Assembly: GCA_004322325.1 (NCBI GenBank)
Contig: SCTP01000107.1
Location: forward strand, 1 to 11,792
Source of the DNA: Gammaproteobacteria bacterium
GTDB taxonomy: Bacteria > Pseudomonadota > Gammaproteobacteria > DSM-16500
Direction of reading: 5' to 3'
Length of the DNA: 11,792 nucleotides
Shown: positions 1-7,004 of the stretch, piece after piece
Numbering within the stretch: position 1 is the stretch's first letter
How the letters are laid out: each line of letters starts with the position of its first letter
The notes under the pieces: generated by a model
What the model saw: the letters and a program-made list of their open reading frames with translations, nothing else
What the model was told of the DNA's origin: nothing
Databases searched by the model: none
Program-made: the position numbers and the translations under genes

Positions 1-437
1 GCCGCACCTTTGTTAGACAGTGAAAAAGGATTATAGCCGCTTTCAATAATCGGTAAGAGCACCAGCTCAGCGGGCAAGTGCCTTTTTTTCACCTGCTGCA
101 AAATATAATAAAGATACGGGGCTGCGCGAGAAGCGGAGCGAAGTAAAAAATCTTGGTTATTCATGAACCATTCAATTTTTTCTTGCACCGCAGGAGCATC
201 TTCATAATGCGGTAACGTAAATTCTTCTCGCAATACATCCCAAATATTATCTGCATGACGATAGCGAATAATATCATCAGCAAGTTTTTGCTTATGCTCG
301 GGCGATAAACGCGTATTTTTTTGATAAACCTGGATCCCTTCGATAGGGGGAGAGGCGTATAACGTCGTGCTGAATAAAATGCAACCCACCCCTAGCAGGG
401 TAATGCGGACAAACCATTTGCAGGTATTTTTCGGCAC
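1..437 (-). CDS. mltD: Membrane-bound lytic murein transglycosylase D, N-terminal part (runs off the left edge)
   Basis: Only the first 145 codons are in the window. MltD-type enzymes cleave the glycan strands of peptidoglycan in the periplasm and leave 1,6-anhydro-muramyl ends. Residues 1-28 form a basic start (MPKNTCKWFVR) and a hydrophobic stretch ending near LYA, as in a signal peptide. Cys19 follows GVG, so a lipoprotein signal is possible, but the lipobox is not canonical. Residues 120-138 (HLPAELVLLPIIESGYNPFS) match the start of the SLT domain, with Glu132 in the ESGYNPFS motif as the expected catalytic acid. The start is GTG at 437-435: an in-frame TGA lies four codons upstream, and a GAAGG precedes the start by about 9 nt. 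The gene diverges from the yafS-like gene, as in the enterobacterial mltD region, but gloB is missing. The C-terminal LysM repeats usual for MltD would lie outside the window. Confidence 0.88.
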   Translation of the reverse strand, partial: MPKNTCKWFVRITLLGVGCILFSTTLYASPPIEGIQVYQKNTRLSPEHKQKLADDIIRYRHADNIWDVLREEFTLPHYEDAPAVQEKIEWFMNNQDFLLRSASRAAPYLYYILQQVKKRHLPAELVLLPIIESGYNPFSLSNKGA

Positions 438-523
438 GTACTCAAACCTTCAGTGGTGGATGACGCAATATTTTTCTAGATCAGGTATGATAGTACCAAA
501 ATTAGTCGGGAGATGGAAAAGCT
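438..523. promoter_or_regulatory. Divergent intergenic region of mltD and the yafS-like gene
   Basis: These 86 bp must hold the starts of both divergent transcripts. On the plus strand TATGAT (486-491) is a possible -10 for the yafS-rnhA-dnaQ unit, but no good -35 lies at the right distance. It sits inside an imperfect palindrome (GGTA...TACC, 484-497). GGGAG at 508-512 is the likely ribosome binding site of the yafS-like gene, 11 nt before its TTG. On the minus strand TTGGTA followed 15 bp later by TAGAAA is a weak candidate for mltD. None of these is strong enough to call with certainty. Confidence 0.35.
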
Positions 524-1279
524 TTGGCACACGGCTATCGGACCCTTCAACATTGGAACCACTGGTTGGCTCATGAATTTCTGGGGCACAACCTGTTGGA
601 ATCTGAACAGCAATTGCTGTCTCGTCTGCTAAATAACCATTTTGGTAAACAGGCTGTCTTGTTAGGCGTGCCGCAGCAATATGCGCTATTAAACACGACG
701 CCGGTAGTGTGTCATTCTTTATTAACCCCCATTATTCATAATGAGAAAAATTCGCATTATATCGAAGGCGATTTCCACGAATTACCCATCTTAACCGGTA
801 GCATGGATTTGGTGTTACTTCCGCATACGTTGGAATTTGTGGATCATCCGCGCCAGTTGTTATCAGAAGCTTGCCGCATTGTGAAGCCAGAAGGTTTAAT
901 CGTGATCACTGGTTTTAATCCGTATAGTGCATGGGGCGTGAAGAAAATATGGTCAAAACATAAAATCAGTCCTTCTTCTGGTCATTTCCTGCAAGCAAGT
1001 CACCTCAAGCGCTGGTTGCAGTTAGCTGATTTTGCATTAGAAAAGCAAAAGTATACGTTGTTTCGACCACCGATTAATCATCCCACACTTTACCAAAAGC
1101 TCCACTTTTTGGAATCCATCGGATCGATGTGTTTGCCTTTCTTAGGCGGCGTGTATATCCTACTCGCCCGAGCCAAAGTTATTCCATTAACGCCGATCCG
1201 ATTAAAATGGACACAGCAGTTAAGCGGTATCCGAATATCAACCACTATTCCAGGTAACATTGCTAGACAATCGAAATGA
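524..1279 (+). CDS. YafS-like class I SAM-dependent methyltransferase-fold protein
   Basis: A 251-aa protein of the methyltransferase-11 type, resembling E. coli YafS, which occupies the same place before rnhA. Visible family features are an N-terminal helix region ([20 protein letters not shown], about 13-32), an acidic loop plus strand at about 81-99 ([19 protein letters not shown]), the HTLEF segment at 101-105 and the post-motif [18 protein letters not shown]. The usual glycine-rich SAM loop is degenerate: around residues 45-53 it reads VLLGVPQQY, so catalytic activity is uncertain. The substrate is unknown. The start is a TTG at 524: an in-frame stop lies at 503-505 and GGGAG at 508-512 is the only nearby ribosome site. 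An ATG at 513 is in another frame and closes early. The last four bases (ATGA) overlap the rnhA start, which implies translational coupling. Confidence 0.8.
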   Translation: MAHGYRTLQHWNHWLAHEFLGHNLLESEQQLLSRLLNNHFGKQAVLLGVPQQYALLNTTPVVCHSLLTPIIHNEKNSHYIEGDFHELPILTGSMDLVLLPHTLEFVDHPRQLLSEACRIVKPEGLIVITGFNPYSAWGVKKIWSKHKISPSSGHFLQASHLKRWLQLADFALEKQKYTLFRPPINHPTLYQKLHFLESIGSMCLPFLGGVYILLARAKVIPLTPIRLKWTQQLSGIRISTTIPGNIARQSK

Positions 1280-1725
1280 AAACAAAACACATCACAATCT
1301 ATACAGATGGTGCCTGTCGCGGCAACCCTGGCCCGGGTGGCTGGGGAGCAATATTACGCTATGGTGATCATGAGAAAATCTTATCGGGTGCCGAAGAGCA
1401 TACGACAAATAATCGTATGGAATTAATGGCCGCTATCCAAGCTTTAGCTGCCCTTCGTGAACCCTGCAAGGTAGAATTGCACACTGATTCGCAGTATGTA
1501 CAGAAGGGAATCACAGAATGGTTAGCAGGCTGGAAAAAACAGCAATGGAAGAAAGCGGATAAAAAATTAGTCAAAAATGCCGATCTCTGGCAAGCATTAG
1601 ACCATGAAACTAGCCGCCATCAGGTTTCTTGGCATTGGGTGAGAGGGCATAGCGGTCATCCGGGCAACGAATTAGCGGACAGTGTGGCCAATCTGGCGAT
1701 TGATGAGTTGATAAAGAAAAAATAG
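1276..1725 (+). CDS. rnhA: Ribonuclease HI
   Basis: A 149-aa RNase HI, which degrades the RNA strand of RNA-DNA hybrids (R-loops and replication primers) in the cytoplasm. All catalytic residues of the family are visible: Asp11 in [17 protein letters not shown], Glu49 in NNRMEL, Asp71 in HTDSQYV, His125 in [11 protein letters not shown] and Asp135 in ELADS. The basic handle ([16 protein letters not shown], about 86-101) used for hybrid binding is present. The length matches the 155-aa E. coli enzyme. ATG at 1276 overlaps the stop of the preceding gene by 4 bp. dnaQ follows on the same strand after 14 bp. In E. coli rnhA and dnaQ are adjacent but divergent, whereas here all three genes are co-directional and probably form one operon. 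Confidence 0.97.
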   Translation: MKTKHITIYTDGACRGNPGPGGWGAILRYGDHEKILSGAEEHTTNNRMELMAAIQALAALREPCKVELHTDSQYVQKGITEWLAGWKKQQWKKADKKLVKNADLWQALDHETSRHQVSWHWVRGHSGHPGNELADSVANLAIDELIKKK

Positions 1726-1739
1726 AGGAATTCCTATTC

Positions 1740-2450
1740 ATGCGTCAAATTATATTAGATACCGAAACCACGGGTATTAAAGTCGAAGAAGGGCATCGCA
1801 TCATCGAAATCGGTTGTGTGGAAATGATCAATCGCCGCTTAACAGGCCAGCGTTTTCATTGCTATCTCAATCCTGAGCGGCTGGTGGAAGCAGGTGCCAT
1901 TGCGGTGCATGGGATTTCGAATGAATTTCTCCAAGATAAACCCGTTTTTTCCACCCTTGCCCAGCCATTTATGGATTTTGTCCAAGGGGCAGAATTAATC
2001 ATTCATAACGCACCTTTCGATTTATCTTTTTTAAATAATGAACTTATGCTGACGCGCCAAGGCTGGAAGCGTCTGACCGATTACTGTTCAATTATTGACA
2101 CCCTGGCCATGGCCAGAAAGCTCCATGTTGGGCAGCGCAATAGCCTGGATGCCTTATGCAAACGTTACAATATCGATAATTCCAAGCGTGAATTCCACGG
2201 CGCCTTGTTAGATGCGCATTTATTAGCCCAAGTTTATTTAGCCATGACGGGCGGGCAGGGAAGTTTCTTTGATTCGATGAGTGAAAAAAGCCCGTTAATC
2301 GAAGAAAAGGAAGACGTAGTAGCTGCAATTGCCGCGAATAAGCGCTATACTCTCGCGATTATTAAGGCGTCAGAAGAGGAACTATCTGAGCATGAACGGT
2401 ATTTAGAAAGGATGAAAAAGCAAGGGCCATGCCTTTGGTTAGAAAAATAA
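1740..2450 (+). CDS. dnaQ: DNA polymerase III epsilon subunit (3'-5' proofreading exonuclease)
   Basis: A 236-aa proofreading exonuclease of the replicative polymerase. It binds the alpha and theta subunits and removes mismatched nucleotides. The DEDDh active site is complete: Asp7 and Glu9 in ILDTETTG, Asp94 in HNAPFDLSFL, and His153/Asp158 in FHGALLDAHLLA. After the exonuclease domain (about 1-170) comes TGGQGSFF. Gln173 begins what corresponds to the clamp-binding segment of E. coli epsilon (QTSMAF there), in a diverged form. The C-terminal tail (about 180-236) is acidic and charged and would hold the alpha-binding segment. The length is close to the E. coli protein (243 aa). ATG at 1740 follows AGAGGA at 1724-1729, which overlaps the rnhA stop, so the gene is probably co-transcribed with rnhA and the yafS-like gene. 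Confidence 0.96.
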   Translation: MRQIILDTETTGIKVEEGHRIIEIGCVEMINRRLTGQRFHCYLNPERLVEAGAIAVHGISNEFLQDKPVFSTLAQPFMDFVQGAELIIHNAPFDLSFLNNELMLTRQGWKRLTDYCSIIDTLAMARKLHVGQRNSLDALCKRYNIDNSKREFHGALLDAHLLAQVYLAMTGGQGSFFDSMSEKSPLIEEKEDVVAAIAANKRYTLAIIKASEEELSEHERYLERMKKQGPCLWLEK

Positions 2451-2458
2451 AAAAAATA

Positions 2459-2499
2459 TTATCAACGATGTAGACCTTTTCTTAAAATAAAGTTAAGAT
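2459..2499 (+). promoter_or_regulatory. Candidate promoter for tRNA-Ser and the downstream response regulator
   Basis: Two overlapping weak promoters can be drawn: TAGACC (2471-2476), 17 bp, TAAGAT (2494-2499); or TTATCA (2459-2464), 18 bp, TAAAAT (2483-2488). Either gives a tRNA leader of roughly 40-50 nt. The same stretch holds a direct repeat CTTAAA-N5-GTTAAG (2481-2497), spaced 11 bp like a PmrA box. The pair TTGACC (2513-2518)/TATATT (2534-2539) looks better by sequence, but would start transcription inside the tRNA. Confidence 0.3.
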
Positions 2500-2542
2500 T
2501 TTGTCCTGCGATTTGACCAATATGTACACATCGTATATTGTT

Positions 2543-2632
<90 letters not shown>

Positions 2633-2650
2633 AATTCAAATTGACTGATA

Positions 2651-2657
2651 GAGGAAA
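2651..2657 (+). promoter_or_regulatory. Ribosome binding site that fixes the TTG start of the response regulator
   Basis: GAGGAAA lies 5 nt before TTG at 2663, directly preceding the conserved IKVLLVDD N-terminus. There is no in-frame ATG or GTG upstream before the tRNA that would fit. Confidence 0.75.
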
Positions 2658-2662
2658 CATCA

Positions 2663-3316
2663 TTGATAAAAGTTTTACTCGTAGATGATCAACCACTGGT
2701 TCGTACTGGGATAAAGCGTCTGCTGCAAGATGCGCCTGGTATAAAAGTAGTGGGTGAAGCAAATAATGGTGAGGAGGCTTTTCAGCTTGCCAAAGAACTT
2801 GCTCCTGATGTTGTCGTGATGGATGTCAATATGCCTGGCATTGGTGGTTTGGGCGCGACGCAAAAAATGAAGCGCCATAATATGGATATTAAAATTCTTG
2901 CCTTAACTATTTATGAAGGTGAACCTTATCCCTCCCGTCTATTACAAGCAGGTGCCTCGGGGTATATCACGAAAGGGTGTGACATAGAAGAAATGATTCG
3001 GGCTATTCGCGCGATCAATTCCGGTCAATGTTACATTACGCCTAAGATTGCCCAGCAAATTGCGATCAAGCGTGTGACGAAAAAAGAAACGTCGCCATTA
3101 GATTTGTTGTCTGAGCGTGAATTGCAAATCATGTTGATGATTACGCAAGGACAGAAAGTGCAAGATATTTCCAAGAAACTCTGTTTGAGTCCTAAGACGG
3201 TGAATAGCTACCGTTATCGAATCTTTGAGAAGCTGCACATTAATAGCGATGTGGAGCTGACCTTGATGGCAATGCATCTGGGGATGATTGAAGGGGCGAA
3301 GACGGAGGCAGAGTAG
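2663..3316 (+). CDS. letA: GacA/UvrY/LetA-family two-component response regulator
   Basis: A 217-aa NarL/LuxR-type response regulator. In gammaproteobacteria this family (GacA, UvrY, LetA) is phosphorylated by a BarA/GacS/LetS hybrid kinase and activates CsrA-titrating small RNAs, which control virulence and transmission traits. The receiver domain (1-120) has Asp8-Asp9, the phosphoacceptor Asp54 in VVMDVNMPG, Thr82 and Lys104. The LuxR helix-turn-helix (about 149-206) carries LLSERELQIM, VQDISKKLCLSPKTVNSY and the expected linker. The uvrY identity is supported by synteny: in E. coli and Pseudomonas this gene directly precedes uvrC, whereas here about 4 kb intervenes. The start is TTG at 2663 with GAGGAAA 5 nt upstream. 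It lies only 30 nt after tRNA-Ser, so co-transcription is likely. A near-identical alternative name for this gene would be uvrY or gacA. Confidence 0.92.
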   Translation: MIKVLLVDDQPLVRTGIKRLLQDAPGIKVVGEANNGEEAFQLAKELAPDVVVMDVNMPGIGGLGATQKMKRHNMDIKILALTIYEGEPYPSRLLQAGASGYITKGCDIEEMIRAIRAINSGQCYITPKIAQQIAIKRVTKKETSPLDLLSERELQIMLMITQGQKVQDISKKLCLSPKTVNSYRYRIFEKLHINSDVELTLMAMHLGMIEGAKTEAE

Positions 3317-3325
3317 GTCTTCGCC
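3295..3325. terminator. Hairpin across the response-regulator stop codon, between convergent genes
   Basis: GGCGAAGAC (3295-3303) and GTCTTCGCC (3317-3325) form a perfect 9-bp stem with a 13-nt loop that contains the TAG stop (3314-3316). It lies between convergent genes separated by only 21 bp and could end or protect transcripts from both sides. Neither strand has a U-tract after it, so it is not a standard intrinsic terminator. Confidence 0.4.
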
Positions 3326-3337
3326 TGAGTAATGGGA

Positions 3338-4795
3338 TCACATCTTCAACCGCTTGTTATCATCCTGATTGTTATTATTGTTAATTTCCTCTGCCTCACG
3401 CTTAAGAGGCGGCGCTAAAAGATTAGTTCTTTGCTTAGCAAAAAAAGACGACATATTATCCAAGATGATGGCATGTCGCAGCTGATTGATAATCTTGATT
3501 CGTTCTTGAATTTTTGGGTCATTCGCATATCGCATTTCATTCTGTAAGTCATGCAATGCCTTCCCTAATGAAATGCCATTAACTGTTATATTCATTTTTG
3601 CTCCATGGAGGCGTAAAATCTCCAATGCTTCCTTGTTGCCGTATCGGGCAGCCACATAGAGAGGTAAGTTCATAAACTCAAGAGGGTTATCTGTCTGGCC
3701 ATTAAGAAAGACGTCAGGTTGCGATAATAAGTGGTGAGCCCTATCATTATCATGATATTTAATGGCTTGCAAAAAACGCTCCATGGTTAATCTTGCTGGC
3801 GGCAAACCCAATTCTTCTCTAATTTCCAGTATTTCCTCGCTGATTTTGATATCATTACTAGCATTCATTAACTTTTTCCAATAAGAATCTTCACGAATAT
3901 CGCACTCTACCCCTTTATCAATTAGAAAACGACTGGTGGTTATATCTAAGCCTGCTGAACTAGGATGATGAGCGCCTATTACAAAGCACAATAAGTCTTT
4001 TTTGTTTAATGATTCTTTTTTGAGGATCAGGTTTATGTTTACCCTACCAAGGTGGGATAAGTATTCTTCTCGGTTGGTGGTGATAGAAGAATTTCTCTTC
4101 TCTACTAAATATTCCGCAGCTTCAGTATGAGCGTTCATTAATGCAAGCCATAAAGGATCTATCTCATAATTATTTTCTTCTATGGAAAAACCGCTCTTAT
4201 GAAGCCATTTTAGCAACTCCATATTATTATTGATGGCTGCAATCTGCGGCAGTCTTGACGCATAGTTATTCGACATCATTCGACAGGTGAGCCCAAGCGG
4301 TTTCCTGTCTTCATAGCGCTTAATCATTTCAGGATGGCCGGCTGCGTAGACTGCATGAAGTGGATTATTAAAAGGATAGGCGTAGTGGGTATCGAAGATT
4401 TCCTGCAATTGTAATATATCAATTACTTCTGGCCGGTTATAGATAATAGCAATCGCTAAATAAGAAAGGGGAGGCTTGTAAGTATGAAGGCCGTTTTCAT
4501 ATGACAGCATGAAGTAGACTAATGGTATATTATTTTTTGCGATGGCAATGGCAAGTGGAGACCAGCCTGCAGGATCGCAAAATTTTAAAGAAAATTTATG
4601 AAAAGGAGAAGAGTTAAGTTCTTTCAAATATGAGTCGAGGCTGGTGTTATCTACGTTATGTAATATATCAATAATTTTTTTTTGCGGACCAGTTAATTTA
4701 ATATTTTTTTGGTTATCAATTGCTGATCTTAAAAATATAACGCTAAATTTTCTTTCTATCTCTTCAAATACTCTTCTATAGTCTGTTCCGGGCAT
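3338..4795 (-). CDS. Ankyrin-repeat-like protein with a basic C-terminal tail, candidate secreted effector
   Basis: A 485-aa soluble protein of no recognised family. Degenerate ankyrin-type helix pairs recur through it: about 77-100 (GWSPLAIAIAKNNIPLVYFML), 108-130 (PPLSYLAIAIIYNRPEVIDIL), 143-161, 182-206 (PQIAAINNNMELLKWLHKSG), 213-233 (DPLWLALMNAHTEAAEYLVEK), 340-365 and 377-405 (LPLYVAARYGNKEALEILR). There are no membrane segments and no Sec signal. The last 21 residues run from KREAEE through five Asn to KRLKM (465-485), giving an E-rich patch and two basic clusters. These resemble a type IVB secretion tail and a nuclear-localisation signal, though this is only motif-level evidence. The start is ATG at 4795 with GAGGAAG at 4806-4800. 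It lies 14 bp after the 680-aa gene, so the two form one operon. It converges on the response regulator. It could equally be an intracellular scaffold protein. Confidence 0.75.
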   Translation of the reverse strand: MPGTDYRRVFEEIERKFSVIFLRSAIDNQKNIKLTGPQKKIIDILHNVDNTSLDSYLKELNSSPFHKFSLKFCDPAGWSPLAIAIAKNNIPLVYFMLSYENGLHTYKPPLSYLAIAIIYNRPEVIDILQLQEIFDTHYAYPFNNPLHAVYAAGHPEMIKRYEDRKPLGLTCRMMSNNYASRLPQIAAINNNMELLKWLHKSGFSIEENNYEIDPLWLALMNAHTEAAEYLVEKRNSSITTNREEYLSHLGRVNINLILKKESLNKKDLLCFVIGAHHPSSAGLDITTSRFLIDKGVECDIREDSYWKKLMNASNDIKISEEILEIREELGLPPARLTMERFLQAIKYHDNDRAHHLLSQPDVFLNGQTDNPLEFMNLPLYVAARYGNKEALEILRLHGAKMNITVNGISLGKALHDLQNEMRYANDPKIQERIKIINQLRHAIILDNMSSFFAKQRTNLLAPPLKREAEEINNNNNQDDNKRLKM

Positions 4796-4799
4796 ATCG

Positions 4800-4806
4800 C
4801 TTCCTC
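4800..4806 (-). promoter_or_regulatory. Ribosome binding site of the ankyrin-like gene
   Basis: GAGGAAG on the minus strand, followed by CGAT and then the ATG at 4795. It lies wholly within the 14-bp gap after the upstream gene's TGA (4812-4810), which supports a two-gene operon. Confidence 0.7.
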
Positions 4807-4809
4807 ATT

Positions 4810-6852
4810 TCAATTTTGCGTCATTCTATAAGCAATTGATGTATTATTACAATTTATTTCAGGGCTAGTAGTGGGAGTTGGTTTGTTAAAAAATCGCCAA
4901 CATTTCCCATATTGCGCAGAAGATGGCTCATCTATTGGGCAATCTTTCGATGCATATTCATTTACTTGATTTTGTTCTGCCTCTTTAAATGCAGCGTATA
5001 AATTAGGTGAAACGGAATAATCAAACGCACATGCACCGGTGACGGCGCGTTCTGTGGTGGAATGACCAGTCATATTCAGTGCTGCCTGTCCTAAGCCATT
5101 TAAAGTTGCTGCCAGAAAGGCGATCACTTTCTTTGCTGTTCGTGTAAATTTTGCGTCTTTTCTCACGGGCGAGGATGGCGATGTTTCTGGTTCAGGCACT
5201 GAAAGATTACAAAAAGTATGGCGTTTTAAAACCATCCGCTGAGGAACTTTGTTGGTGGTTTCGATCTGAAAAGGAAAGGAAATAATGCTATTAATCAAGC
5301 TAGCTGCTTTTGCAATATAAGGTAGCGGATTCGCATTGACGATCATTTTCATTAAGCTAAGACTTTGCTGATAAAATACACCAAAACTAGCGATTGTTGT
5401 GATCGTGGTCACAGCAACAGCAAAGACGAGAATGAGCACTTTACCGAGACATTTACCAATATGCTGAGCTTTTTCTGTTTTACGCATTTCTTGCCAAGGC
5501 ACGCCAAAAAATGTTTTTTTAACGTAATTATAAATCTCTCTAGGACGATCATTTTTAATAAAATCAGTAATCACTTTAAAGAAGATGCTGCTTATTCCAA
5601 TGGCCATCCCTAATCCTGGAAAAGCCGCTGATGTACAACAGATAATAGCAAGCATCGCGTGGCTAGAGGTGAGTACACTTAATAAGGGACCGATTACCGA
5701 AGAGAGTTGCCCATACGTACTCATGAAATTCAAAGCACCGCATACAAAGCCGGTAAAGAGAGTAAAGCAGCCAGCGATTAAGATAGCGGTTTTTTTACCT
5801 TTTGAGATGGGGTCTCCATTTTCATCAAGAAAAAGTAAACGATAGTTATTTTTTTTAAGAAATAAGTCATCTAAGAAATCTTTACTATCATTTCTAAAAA
5901 GTAAGTTATTGATGTACCATCCTGCAATGCCGATAATTAATAGGGCTGCGAGTGGTGGTACAAGAGTGAAAGCAGCAATAATACCTGAGACAGCTATAAA
6001 ACCTTCACCAATACTGGTGATGAAAGAGCTTTTATAGGCAATGGATTTGTTTCTGTGTCTTATGTGTTCATCATGTTGCTCTTGAGGGCTGAGCAGATCT
6101 GAGAGTCCTAGTCGGTGGTTAACATGATCAATGGCGTCTTTGAATGCAGTTTTCTGTTGTGTAAATTCTTTCTTTAATTCATCTATCTCATCGTTAGCTT
6201 GCTGAATGTCGTAACGTAATTTTTCTTTTGCTGTACTATTTTCATAGCATTTTTTGATATTTACTGTAAGCTCGCGGTGAAGTTCACCTAATTTTAAGAG
6301 GGAATGATCAGCCCAACTCAGATACATGCTTTCTATCACATCCATGAACTGGCGTTGATTTGCATAGTTAAAATTATTTTCATAACGTTTTAATTTTTCT
6401 TTTAAAAAGCGAATCCATGTGCCAGATGGATCAATCAATGCCATCCGATCGATTAAACGGATGAAGTCAATGTATTCGTCATCTTCACCTGGTCCTTGAT
6501 AACTATAACCCTTGCGATAACGACGCAACCATGCGCCGAAACCAGTTCCTTTGGAAAGATACGAATCATAGGTGTTGAGGATGTGAGTAAATCCGGTGTG
6601 ACGTTTAAAGCAATATATTTGATATTTCTTATTAGCTTTCTCTAACAATTTATAAACAAGCGGAGAAAAACGACGATCGGGAGTAGTAACATATTCACCA
6701 TTTTTTATTCTCTCAATAAGCTCAACGGGTGGTTTTTTGAGTTTAGATAACTGCTTTACTAAATCATAATAAATCTCATTCACAGCAGTTAATTTTTCAC
6801 CTGCCGCAAGCTGTAACGAATTGCGAAATGTAGTCAGTTCGACCTCAGCCAC
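4810..6852 (-). CDS. Large coiled-coil and multi-membrane-span protein of unknown function
   Basis: A 680-aa protein that I do not recognise. The N-terminal 270 residues are soluble and charged. They include a probable coiled coil at about 204-247 (AKEKLRYDIQQANDEIDELK and onward) and an acidic aromatic patch (GPGEDDEYIDF, 120-130). Hydrophobic spans follow at about 277-319 (one or two helices), 354-378, 384-427, 468-495 and 504-528, with a weaker one near 574-595. The hydrophilic C-terminal tail (596-680) has several Cys residues and a Pro/Thr/Ser-rich stretch. There is no Sec signal peptide at the start. The layout of a soluble head, clustered spans and a tail, paired with an ankyrin-like gene, is what some Dot/Icm effectors that insert into host membranes look like, but this is an inference. 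The start is GTG at 6852 with GAGG 8 nt upstream. It is the first gene of a minus-strand operon. The coding sequence is AT-rich: two sampled 60-base lines contain 13 G+C. Confidence 0.72.
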   Translation of the reverse strand: MAEVELTTFRNSLQLAAGEKLTAVNEIYYDLVKQLSKLKKPPVELIERIKNGEYVTTPDRRFSPLVYKLLEKANKKYQIYCFKRHTGFTHILNTYDSYLSKGTGFGAWLRRYRKGYSYQGPGEDDEYIDFIRLIDRMALIDPSGTWIRFLKEKLKRYENNFNYANQRQFMDVIESMYLSWADHSLLKLGELHRELTVNIKKCYENSTAKEKLRYDIQQANDEIDELKKEFTQQKTAFKDAIDHVNHRLGLSDLLSPQEQHDEHIRHRNKSIAYKSSFITSIGEGFIAVSGIIAAFTLVPPLAALLIIGIAGWYINNLLFRNDSKDFLDDLFLKKNNYRLLFLDENGDPISKGKKTAILIAGCFTLFTGFVCGALNFMSTYGQLSSVIGPLLSVLTSSHAMLAIICCTSAAFPGLGMAIGISSIFFKVITDFIKNDRPREIYNYVKKTFFGVPWQEMRKTEKAQHIGKCLGKVLILVFAVAVTTITTIASFGVFYQQSLSLMKMIVNANPLPYIAKAASLINSIISFPFQIETTNKVPQRMVLKRHTFCNLSVPEPETSPSSPVRKDAKFTRTAKKVIAFLAATLNGLGQAALNMTGHSTTERAVTGACAFDYSVSPNLYAAFKEAEQNQVNEYASKDCPIDEPSSAQYGKCWRFFNKPTPTTSPEINCNNTSIAYRMTQN

Positions 6853-6964
6853 GTGTTAACCTCGAATTGGAGTTTTTTTAAAATAATAACAAATTAGAGC
6901 ATGAGGAATAATGAATCATTTTCATCAAGTGATCACAAAAATTGGTCTAATAATCCGTTGCTGA

Positions 6965-6981
6965 TTTAATTTTTGTTTAAT
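6965..6981 (+). promoter_or_regulatory. Candidate PmrA box
   Basis: TTTAAT (6965-6970), five bases, TTTAAT (6976-6981): a perfect 6-bp direct repeat with an 11-bp period. The PmrA box of enteric bacteria is YTTAA-type half-sites with N5 between them, and the Legionella PmrA element reads cTTAATatT. The second half-site here continues as TTTAATATT. The -10 TATTAT (7005-7010) lies 23 bp after the second half-site, and the -35 hexamer position (6982-6987, ATTAAC) is poor and directly abuts the repeat, as expected for an activator-dependent promoter. The AT-rich background means chance cannot be excluded. Confidence 0.45.
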
Positions 6982-7004
6982 ATTAACAGGTTATGATTTA
7001 TTCT

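Noticed and set aside
367..576. 69-codon plus-strand frame across the mltD/yafS intergenic region
   Set aside because: It overlaps the signal-peptide region of mltD on the other strand and the yafS-like gene in another frame, with no family pattern.
2513..2539. TTGACC and TATATT as the tRNA-Ser promoter
   Set aside because: The spacer is only 15 bp and the start point would fall at about 2546, inside the mature tRNA.
3295..3325. Standard Rho-independent terminator for the regulator gene
   Set aside because: The stem is good but neither strand has a U-tract, so only a hairpin of uncertain role is claimed.
5365..5845. Two plus-strand frames of 82 and 86 codons inside the 680-aa gene
   Set aside because: They lie antisense to predicted transmembrane segments, with no ribosome sites; the sense frame is continuous over 680 codons.
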